DNA of 21,975 nt from positions 1-21,975 of the forward strand of contig CAZXVH010000089.1 in assembly GCA_964643965.1 (NCBI GenBank), read 5' to 3'. Shown here one piece after another: positions 14,000-21,975 of this stretch (within the stretch, counting starts at the first letter, position 1; every line of letters starts with the position of its first letter). Made by a program: the position numbers and the translations under genes. The notes below the pieces were generated by a model. It had not been told where the DNA came from, made no database searches, and worked only from the letters and a program-made list of their open reading frames with translations. The DNA is from GCA-2746795 sp964643965 (GTDB lineage Bacteria > Chloroflexota > Anaerolineae > Promineifilales > Promineifilaceae).

Positions 14000-16680
14000 C
14001 AGTCATTGGAGACGAGACCGCCAAGCAGATCATCCCGTCCTAAAAGTCCAAGCAAGCGGCCATCTTCAGCCACCACCGGCAGCCGTTTAATACCATGCTT
14101 CAGCATGAGGGACAATGCCGTTTCTGGATCCTCATCAATTGAAATGGTAATGACCGGCACAGACATCAACGTTTCTGCCGTTTCTGCTGCCACCAATTGA
14201 TAACCATCTCGCGGTTCAGACAAAATGCCTTGTAAACGAGCCAATAAGCCAGAACGCGCCGCAGGTTGTATCCGCCGCAGTAAATCACCATCCGTAATGA
14301 TACCCAGCACTTGCTGATTACTGTCTACCACCACAGCCCGGCGACGACGGTTTTTCTCTAACGCCTGTACAATTTTTTCCAGTTTGGCTTGTGGTGAAAC
14401 AGTGGGCACATCTTGATACATCATATCCGCAATTGGGGCGCTGTGCCGTGGGGCGACAACTGGTTCTGACCCTTCGGCTGGTGATTTAGACAACGGCCGT
14501 TCCCGGTCAAGCAGTCGCAAAATATCCACCCGGCTAATCCAACCAACCAGGTAGCCATCTTCCGCCACCACCGGCAGCCGCTTTAGATGATGGCTTGTCA
14601 TTTTTTGCACAGCCTGATGAAGAGAATCGGTCGGATTGATGGTGATAACGGGCGCCGTCATCAGGCTTGCACCGGTCGCTGCTTGTTGGGACAGGGCGGC
14701 AAACTGCTCTTGCCAATCAGTCGTGGCGCCATTCAGCCGGGTACTCACCCCCACCCGTCGCAACAGATCTCCGTCTGTGATGATACCCAGCAAACGGCCG
14801 TTCTCAGCCACCACCGGCAAACTGCGATACCCTTTTTGCAGTAAGAGCGCCACAATCTCATGCGTAGGCGTATCAGGGGAAACGGAAATCACTTCTGTGC
14901 GCATCACTTCATGGATGGGTTGATCGAGCGGTTCTCTCGGCGCGATATCAGACCGTTTTGGCATTTTTTCAGCAAACGGAGCGCGTAAAATACCTTCTGT
15001 GATCGATGGTTGGGTAACGGCCGTCGTCATATCATCCTCCAGCGACCCCCCTAACGAGGCAATCGCCTTATCGGCGCTCCAAAAGACATGATCCGATCCC
15101 AATTCCGCCAACACACCCGCCCGATCCAACAACTGCCGCACACGATCATCCATAGAGGTGAGAAGCAAATCACCCCCTCCCTCACGTTGGCGGTGCAACA
15201 GTTCACGGATCACCTCAACACCCGTCGCATCAATCAGCGGCACCCCACGAATAGAAAAAATCAAAGTTGTCGTCGCCGCATCATGGCTTTCCACATATTC
15301 CAACAAACTCCGCGCTGCCGCAAAAAAGAGAGGGCCACCGAGGTAATAAACAGCAATATTCTCACCTGAATGCGTCACTTTTTGACCGGCAGCCGCCAAT
15401 CGTGCCCTATCCACTGGTTTACGCGAAATTTGTAGTTCGCTCATCTGCGCCATAAAAATCAGAGTGCTGATGCCAAAGCCAATTAGAATAGCCTGCGTTA
15501 AGTCCAGCAACACCGTCGCAATCAACGTGATCGAAAAAGCGAGGATGGCATGTTTTAAACGGTGACTAAAATAAAAGTTGATAGAATGCCATTCATTCAT
15601 ACGCCACGCTGTCACCATCAGCACCCCTGCCAATGCCGACAATGGTATCTGCCTGATCATGCCAGCCAGTAAAAGCGCCACCAGCATCAGCACAACGCCA
15701 TGAAAAATCGGAACCAGGCGCGTGACGCCACCGCTTTTAATATTGACACTGGTACGGGCGATAGCGGCCGTAGCGGGTACGCCACCAAAGAACGGGATGA
15801 TCATGTTGCCCACTCCCTGAGCAACCAATTCCAGATTGTTGTTAAGTCGAATCCCGGTCATATTCCCGGCCACTGCGCCACACAACAAGCTTTCAATGGC
15901 GCCCAAAGCGGCAATCGACATCGCAGGCAGAAACAGATTGTTTATATCACCCCAGGGAATCTGGCTGAAACTGAGCCGGTCCTCCAGCAAGATGGTACGC
16001 GGGATTTCACCAATAATAGGCACTTCCCAATGACCAATCACGACGATTAGCGTGGCCAAAATGATGCCAACCAAAGAGCCGGGCAGTCGCTGCCCCATTT
16101 TAAAACGGGGCCAAATAATCATGGTCGCCATAACCAGCAGCGCCAGAATAATCGCTTCTGGGTTGGGTGAAATGCCGTTTTCAACATAGTAACGCATCTT
16201 TTCAATCACATTTTCCGCTGCCGGGGCTTCAATCCCCAAAAAGTTGTCTAGCTGCCCAAAGGCAATGATGATGGCGATGCCACTGGTGAAACCAGCGATG
16301 ACGGGCGCCGGAATAAGGGCGACAACACGCCCCAGGCGAAAGATGCCTAACAGCGTCAGCATGATGCCAGCCATTAAGCTTGCCACCCACATCCCTTGCA
16401 GCCCATAACGGCTAACCAGTACAATCAAAATAGCGGACATGGCTCCGGTCGGGCCGGAAATTTGGTAGGGCGCTCCGCCAAGCAGCCCAATAACGAGACC
16501 GGCCAAAACGGCCGTTACCAATCCCGCCCCCGCATCAGCCCCAGAAGCAACGCCAAACGCCAATGCCAAAGGCAGCGCGACGGCAGCCACCGTAATACCA
16601 GCCAATACATCTTTTTGTAACTTTTCCCGATCATAACCGGCGAATTCACGCCGCCACATACGGGGCCATTCTTGAATCAT
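13999..16680 (-). CDS. SulP-family anion transporter with STAS and four CBS motifs
   Basis: An 893-aa protein. Residues of about 20-410 are a SulP (SLC26-like) transporter core of many membrane helices, including ISGPTGAMSA and the GGVPATAAIARTSVN loop. Residues of about 440-545 are a STAS domain with the PLIDATGVEVI loop (Asp484). Four CBS motifs follow: about 589-645, 672-727, 750-805 and 836-890. Their repeated words are LPVVAENGRLLGIITDGDLLRR, LPVVAEDGYLVGWISRVDIL, AVVVDSNQQVLGIITDGDLL and LPVVAEDGRLLGLLGRDDLL. CBS pairs usually bind adenosyl nucleotides or sense energy or ionic state, so transport of sulfate, bicarbonate or another anion may be nucleotide-gated (inference). ATG at 16680 with AGAGAGGAC upstream. 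It is the first gene of the packed minus-strand block; its TGA overlaps the ATG that starts the GNAT frame. Confidence 0.9.
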   Translation of the reverse strand: MIQEWPRMWRREFAGYDREKLQKDVLAGITVAAVALPLALAFGVASGADAGAGLVTAVLAGLVIGLLGGAPYQISGPTGAMSAILIVLVSRYGLQGMWVASLMAGIMLTLLGIFRLGRVVALIPAPVIAGFTSGIAIIIAFGQLDNFLGIEAPAAENVIEKMRYYVENGISPNPEAIILALLVMATMIIWPRFKMGQRLPGSLVGIILATLIVVIGHWEVPIIGEIPRTILLEDRLSFSQIPWGDINNLFLPAMSIAALGAIESLLCGAVAGNMTGIRLNNNLELVAQGVGNMIIPFFGGVPATAAIARTSVNIKSGGVTRLVPIFHGVVLMLVALLLAGMIRQIPLSALAGVLMVTAWRMNEWHSINFYFSHRLKHAILAFSITLIATVLLDLTQAILIGFGISTLIFMAQMSELQISRKPVDRARLAAAGQKVTHSGENIAVYYLGGPLFFAAARSLLEYVESHDAATTTLIFSIRGVPLIDATGVEVIRELLHRQREGGGDLLLTSMDDRVRQLLDRAGVLAELGSDHVFWSADKAIASLGGSLEDDMTTAVTQPSITEGILRAPFAEKMPKRSDIAPREPLDQPIHEVMRTEVISVSPDTPTHEIVALLLQKGYRSLPVVAENGRLLGIITDGDLLRRVGVSTRLNGATTDWQEQFAALSQQAATGASLMTAPVITINPTDSLHQAVQKMTSHHLKRLPVVAEDGYLVGWISRVDILRLLDRERPLSKSPAEGSEPVVAPRHSAPIADMMYQDVPTVSPQAKLEKIVQALEKNRRRRAVVVDSNQQVLGIITDGDLLRRIQPAARSGLLARLQGILSEPRDGYQLVAAETAETLMSVPVITISIDEDPETALSLMLKHGIKRLPVVAEDGRLLGLLGRDDLLGGLVSND

Positions 16681-16890
16681 GTGACAAGTCCTCTCTCAAA
16701 TCTATAGGGGATTTCGAGTATCCGGCATGGCGTCGCCGAAAAAAGAGACGCGGTTAAAAACGGAAAATACGGATAAACGGTTATAAATATCCGTGTAATC
16801 TGTCTATGAATCCGTGTCTTAAAAGTTATATTCGCTGTGTCCACATCTGGGTAACATATCAACTTATGACTGCTGCAAGTATAGATTCAA

Positions 16891-17166
16891 CTACAGCCCA
16901 ATCGAGAACATCGCTTCCAAATCATGCTCAGAAAAAACTTTGAAAGCAATCAACGTTTCCGAGTTGGTGATGCCGGCCACACCGTGCATCTTATCTGTGA
17001 CCAATTCGGCCAGTTCCTCGTTATTTTTTACGCGAATGACAGCCACTAAATCAAAACGGCCGCCTACCGAAAACACTTCGCTAATGCCGGCCAGTTCCGC
17101 CAGCCTGCTGCCGACTTCATTCACCTGGCCCGGCTCTATATTTAACAAAACCACTGCGCTAACCAT
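16891..17166 (-). CDS. Standalone Lrp/AsnC RAM-domain protein (no DNA-binding domain)
   Basis: A 91-aa protein consisting only of the RAM (ligand-binding, oligomerising) domain of Lrp/AsnC regulators: VSAVVLLNIEPGQVNEV, then GRFDLVAVIRVKNNEELAELVTDKM and ITNSETLIAFKVF. Nothing remains of a winged helix. It has a near-perfect AAGGAGG seven bases before the ATG at 17166, so translation should be strong. Such stand-alone RAM proteins are known from archaea and some bacteria as amino-acid sensors or partners of full-length Lrp proteins. The full-length Lrp gene at 6012-6476 is the only candidate partner in the window. It is divergent from aconitase and about 210 bp ahead of the SulP gene on the same strand. 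Confidence 0.82.
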   Translation of the reverse strand: MVSAVVLLNIEPGQVNEVGSRLAELAGISEVFSVGGRFDLVAVIRVKNNEELAELVTDKMHGVAGITNSETLIAFKVFSEHDLEAMFSIGL

Positions 17167-17192
17167 AAAAGTCCTCCTTCACACCTGGGAGC

Positions 17193-17231
17193 GCGGACAG
17201 CCTGTCCGCCCTGTGCCGTCTGGAAGACGGC
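17193..17231. repeat. Tandem pair of REP-like palindromes
   Basis: GCGGACA-GCC-TGTCCGC (17193-17209) and GCCGTCT-GGA-AGACGGC (17215-17231) are two perfect 7-bp stems with 3-nt loops, 5 bp apart. They are GC-rich and lie just upstream of the RAM-protein ribosome site. The compact double-hairpin layout resembles REP/BIME elements. Confidence 0.55.
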
Positions 17232-17338
17232 GCTACGCTCTTCATTCATCGGCATTTTCCCCGCTCATAGGGGAAGTTCTATCGAATCATGCCGCCAACG
17301 ATATATTGAACTTAACCAGCAGGCAAATTCTCAGACAT

Positions 17339-17409
17339 AACGGCCGTTACGCTAGATGGAGAAGTTCAACTTTTTTGAAAAGTTGAACTTCTGGCGAGAA
17401 ACGGCCGTT
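17339..17409. repeat. Perfect 15-bp hairpin framed by two AACGGCCGTT palindromes
   Basis: AGAAGTTCAACTTTT (17360-17374), loop TTG, then the exact inverse complement (17378-17392). One AACGGCCGTT copy lies on each side (17339-17348 and 17400-17409), 11 and 7 bp away. The element is nearly symmetric about its centre. A DNA cruciform, a terminator or a repetitive element are all possible. Confidence 0.65.
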
Positions 17410-17429
17410 TCCCCATTCCCACTTTCCGC

Positions 17430-17435
17430 TATAAT
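17430..17435 (+). promoter_or_regulatory. Probable -10 box of the aconitase promoter
   Basis: TATAAT is an exact consensus match. No good -35 lies 17 bp upstream; the place is taken by the right side of an AACGGCCGTT copy (17400-17409). Transcription would start near 17442 and produce a leader of about 100 nt that carries the hairpin at 17477-17514. Confidence 0.5.
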
Positions 17436-17476
17436 AAAACCACACACGGGAGCTTTACAAACCATTAACAAACTCA

Positions 17477-17514
17477 GAACGATGCGTGATAAGAAAATTC
17501 ATCACGCATCGTTC
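17477..17514 (+). promoter_or_regulatory. Leader hairpin upstream of aconitase
   Basis: GAACGATGCGTGAT (17477-17490) pairs perfectly with ATCACGCATCGTTC (17501-17514) around a 10-nt loop. It ends 15 bp before the ribosome binding site of the aconitase gene. No U-run follows, so it is not a simple terminator. It could tune translation or mRNA stability, or be a protein-binding site. Confidence 0.5.
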
Positions 17515-17543
17515 ATCGTTCAGCATTTCAAGGAGAGTACACC

Positions 17544-20240
<2,697 letters not shown>

Positions 20241-20259
20241 TGCGTGATGTGTCAGAAAG

Positions 20260-20289
20260 CCGGATTCTTGAAAGGAGTCCGGTTTTTTT
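20260..20289 (+). terminator. acnA: Rho-independent terminator of aconitase
   Basis: Beginning 19 bp after the stop codon, CCGGATTC pairs with GGAGTCCGG (one G-T wobble) around a short loop, followed by seven T. Confidence 0.85.
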
Positions 20290-20448
20290 ATTCCCTGGCA
20301 CTGGATATGTGATTGCTCTGGTGAAAACGGCCGTTTTGCTTTAGCAGCCAACCGACAAACACCTATACTTGTGATCACCCTGGTTTTAACCGGACAGCGG
20401 GGATTTATGGAGATTCATTGTGTAAAAAATCGTTTTAACGCCTGCTTC

Positions 20449-20525
20449 AGCCGCCTGCGAGGGTGAGCCAATAACTGACGAATTTACCAAAACCTTTCAA
20501 AAAAGATCGATCTCGCAGGTCGGCT
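20449..20525. repeat. Imperfect inverted repeat
   Basis: AGCCGCCTGCGAG (20449-20461) against CTCGCAGGTCGGCT (20512-20525): the arms are complementary apart from one inserted base, about 50 bp apart. Confidence 0.5.
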
Positions 20526-20693
20526 GCACGCGATGTTGGGCGGCATTTGACCAAAACCTGACCCAATCAGCCCGACTAACATTGACCAAAGCCTTTAGCA
20601 TAGCACAGAACTTTTGCATTGACGGTAAGCGTTGATAATTTATGGTGCAAGGCAGGTAGACTTTGTGTCTCGCCATCATCACTTTGGTAAATT
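20481..20693. mobile_element. Possible MITE-like element with 11-bp terminal inverted repeats
   Basis: AATTTACCAAA (20481-20491) and its exact inverse TTTGGTAAATT (20683-20693) enclose 213 bp, with ACG directly outside each end. Inside, related words recur on the plus strand: TTGACCAAAACC (about 20547) and TTGACCAAAGCC (about 20582). No transposase is encoded. The right end coincides with the stop codon of the TumE gene. The evidence for mobility is only structural. Confidence 0.35.
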
Positions 20694-21129
20694 ACGACTC
20701 ATCGGTTTTGTAACGGGCAATTAATTCTTCTATCTCTTCAATGATTTGTGGCAAATTAGGTCTTGTGAATGTTAAACCTGGTGCGGGGATACGATTTCGC
20801 TTGATATTTGGTGGCACATGCTTATGGTGCGGATGCGTTGACGCCAACGTCGGATCATTTGGATGTGGAAAGTCATCGTACCAATACAACTTCTCTGCTT
20901 CTTGATAGGTCTCGTATCCATACGACGTTATAAGCTTATCATCAAAATCGATTTCTTCACGCATTCTTAAGCGGAATCCACTGGTAAAGAACAGTTCCCC
21001 TTCGGCAATGCCGGTATAGGGACTCGCAGACCAAACGGTTATCGTGGAGCGGATCACATCTGGCCGATTAAATAGCTTTGCTAAAAACTGGCTGTAGTTA
21101 GCAAGTGAGCCAAGCAGATTATCTGCCAT
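20692..21129 (-). CDS. TumE-family toxin (DUF6516-like)
   Basis: A 145-aa protein. The core GELFFTSGFRLRMREEIDFDDKLITSYGYETYQ, then LYWYDDFPHP (Tyr82 to Pro90), a HPHHKHVPP cluster (His101-His104) and a C-terminal LPQIIEEIEELI helix match the TumE (DUF6516) type II toxin family, in which the wording YRYDNAPHHPE...HHKH is the hallmark. It lies 2 bp after the stop of a small gene of the size and type that normally accompanies this toxin. The ATG at 21129 has no strong Shine-Dalgarno of its own, so translation is probably coupled to the upstream gene. Biochemical activity in this family is not clear to me. The stop codon lies at the edge of the element at 20481-20693. Confidence 0.72.
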   Translation of the reverse strand: MADNLLGSLANYSQFLAKLFNRPDVIRSTITVWSASPYTGIAEGELFFTSGFRLRMREEIDFDDKLITSYGYETYQEAEKLYWYDDFPHPNDPTLASTHPHHKHVPPNIKRNRIPAPGLTFTRPNLPQIIEEIEELIARYKTDES

Positions 21130-21131
21130 AA

Positions 21132-21401
21132 TCAGTAAGCAGGTTGGAAGCGTAGAGAATCTACAATGTTTTGCTTTTGGATTTGGGCATCATATTTTTG
21201 CTTGCGCCGCCGCCACGTTTCGTAAATCCCTTTCCATCTACTGAAATCTGCACGAGTTTCATCAAATTCGTCATACTGCTCAAGTTGTCCACTCATAAGT
21301 GCTTGGTAGAAGTTCTCGCTTAAAATGCCATATTTTTCTTCATATAAAGTTAACCGTCGTTCAAGCATTTTCATCTCGACAACAAGTTCGTGAATTTTCA
21401 T
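21132..21401 (-). CDS. Probable antitoxin partner of the TumE-family toxin
   Basis: An 89-aa charged, mostly helical protein. Residues 1-25 look like a coiled-coil (KIHELVVEMKMLERRLTLYEEKYG), followed by SENFYQALMSGQLEQ...DFSRWKGIYETWRRRKQKYD. The YEEKYG...FY...G.L......W..IYE pattern is, from general knowledge, the common partner of TumE-like toxins. The frame opens at 21437, but the ATG at 21401 has GAGG seven bases before it and the conserved part starts there. A -10 box (TATAAT) at 21434-21429 would give a 21-nt leader, so the pair has its own promoter. Direct neutralisation of the toxin is inferred from order and family. Confidence 0.65.
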   Translation of the reverse strand: MKIHELVVEMKMLERRLTLYEEKYGILSENFYQALMSGQLEQYDEFDETRADFSRWKGIYETWRRRKQKYDAQIQKQNIVDSLRFQPAY

Positions 21402-21428
21402 GGTTTTCCTCACGTATCGTTTTTTACC

Positions 21429-21434
21429 ATTATA
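21429..21434 (-). promoter_or_regulatory. -10 box for the toxin-antitoxin pair
   Basis: TATAAT on the minus strand, 28 bp before the antitoxin start at 21401. No clear -35 was found 16-18 bp upstream (that place is in the NUDIX gene end). Confidence 0.45.
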
Positions 21435-21440
21435 CATGAT

Positions 21441-21929
21441 TTACTTAAGGATGAATTGACCATGTTTCCGGTAGGACTGCAAGTCGGCGATGGTTTCATA
21501 GTAAAAGTCTGGAATATCAGGCAAATTATCCAAGGCAAAAAATCGTGCATTGGTTGTTTCATTCGTCTTTGTCTGTAAATCGCCCGACCATTCGTCAATG
21601 ACAAAAACTGTCGTAAACATTTGATAAGGATCACCATAGGCAGTGACAAAGGAAAATCGAGGTTCTGAGTATATAGTGATGGGATAGGCAGAAAGAACTT
21701 TAAGCCCCGTTTCTTCAAATACTTCACGTTTAACACAGTCAAGAATGGATTCTTCTAACTCAATACTACCTGCTGGCATAACCCAAACCCCATTGTCACT
21801 TCTACGAACAAGTAGAATACGGCCGTCTTCATCCTGAATAATAGCTCTGGCAGCGATGGCAAAGATTTTGAGTTTCCCAATCAGTTGGCGAAGTTGACCG
21901 AGATAGGATTGATGATAATCTGTTGACAT
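21441..21929 (-). CDS. NUDIX hydrolase
   Basis: A 162-aa protein. The complete Nudix box G-x5-E-x7-REUxEExGU is present, Gly54 to Leu76 (Glu60, Arg68, Glu69, Glu72, Glu73, Gly75), which binds the metal and cleaves nucleoside diphosphates linked to other groups. The N-terminal AARAIIQDEDGRILLVRR and the VWVMPAGS word preceding the box are usual. The ATG at 21929 has GGAGTCTAGGA upstream. Substrate unknown: housecleaning hydrolysis of oxidised nucleotides or of a nucleotide-sugar is possible. It ends about 40 bp before the antitoxin start, on the same strand, but the separate TATAAT box suggests two transcripts. It sits in the motif-free end segment. Confidence 0.9.
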   Translation of the reverse strand: MSTDYHQSYLGQLRQLIGKLKIFAIAARAIIQDEDGRILLVRRSDNGVWVMPAGSIELEESILDCVKREVFEETGLKVLSAYPITIYSEPRFSFVTAYGDPYQMFTTVFVIDEWSGDLQTKTNETTNARFFALDNLPDIPDFYYETIADLQSYRKHGQFILK

Positions 21930-21975
21930 TGATTCCTAGACTCCATCTGTGAACTGCGACTTATGCCGTCCTAAC

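Larger units (their letters stand above)
17167..17543. other. Hairpin-rich divergent intergenic region
   Basis: No gene here. In order: two adjacent short palindromes (17193-17231), a weaker TTCCCC/GGGGAA stem (about 17257-17275), a perfect 15-bp hairpin framed by two AACGGCCGTT copies (17339-17409), a TATAAT box (17430-17435) and a perfect 14-bp hairpin before the aconitase ribosome site (17477-17514). Confidence 0.7.
20241..20691. other. Gene-free, repeat-bearing stretch between aconitase and the TumE module
   Basis: It holds the aconitase terminator, the last AACGGCCGTT copy (20326-20335), an imperfect inverted repeat (20449-20525) and a candidate element with 11-bp inverted ends (20481-20693). 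I find no convincing coding sequence. A 61-codon minus-strand frame (20497-20682) lacks recognisable similarity and a good ribosome site. Confidence 0.65.

Noticed and set aside
16769..16794. ACGGATA/TATCCGT stem upstream of the SulP gene as terminator or riboswitch
   Set aside because: Seven pairs with a 12-nt loop, no U-run and no conserved motif; weak.
20497..20682. Minus-strand 61-codon ORF
   Set aside because: No family similarity, a poor start region and a position inside a repeat-bearing segment; I do not count it as a gene.

Overview
The window looks like one contig or scaffold from a bacterium of moderate GC content. It contains a run of 100 N, which is a scaffold join, so it is probably a draft or metagenome-derived assembly. 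Several features fit a Chloroflexota (Anaerolineae-like) organism: a lipoprotein with a Thr/Pro-rich linker and PPC-like domains, a standalone Lrp-type RAM protein, a COG1078-type HD hydrolase, an IRP1-type aconitase and a TumE-family toxin. That taxonomic call is inference, not something the sequence proves. The most striking feature is a 10-bp palindrome, AACGGCCGTT, found perfectly 25 times (20 in genes, 5 between genes). It is missing from two visibly AT-richer stretches.

Layout. 1-358: the 5' end of a minus-strand gene cut by the window edge, with a strong promoter embedded in a 20-bp-periodic operator array. 359-2039 (minus): a LuxR-type regulator with a degenerate receiver, followed by an HtrA-like protease without a signal peptide. 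2146-3390 (plus): an MFS transporter, convergent with a lipoprotein (3384-4931, minus). 5017-6476 (plus): an HD phosphohydrolase overlapping an Lrp/AsnC regulator. 6651-7541 (minus): Hsp33, flanked on both sides by copies of a small palindromic repeat. 7644-10000 (minus): an AT-rich surface-glycan cassette (GT2 glycosyltransferase, DegT-type sugar aminotransferase, a small upstream ORF), bracketed by a 13-bp direct repeat and free of the palindrome.

10055-16680 (minus) is a tightly packed, probably co-transcribed block. In transcription order it holds a SulP transporter with STAS and four CBS motifs, a GNAT acetyltransferase (interrupted by the N gap), a large GT-C-like membrane glycosyltransferase, a DapF-like protein in which both catalytic cysteines are serine, and a membrane-anchored glutaredoxin-like protein. 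16891-17166 (minus) is a RAM-only Lrp-like protein. Its start faces aconitase (17544-20240, plus) across a 377-bp intergenic region rich in perfect hairpins.

20241-21975: the aconitase terminator, a repeat-rich gene-free stretch, then on the minus strand a NUDIX hydrolase and a two-gene TumE-type toxin-antitoxin module. The backbone genes are central metabolism, stress and transport. The two motif-free stretches (glycan cassette; TumE/NUDIX) are the accessory parts. No rRNA, tRNA or CRISPR array was seen.
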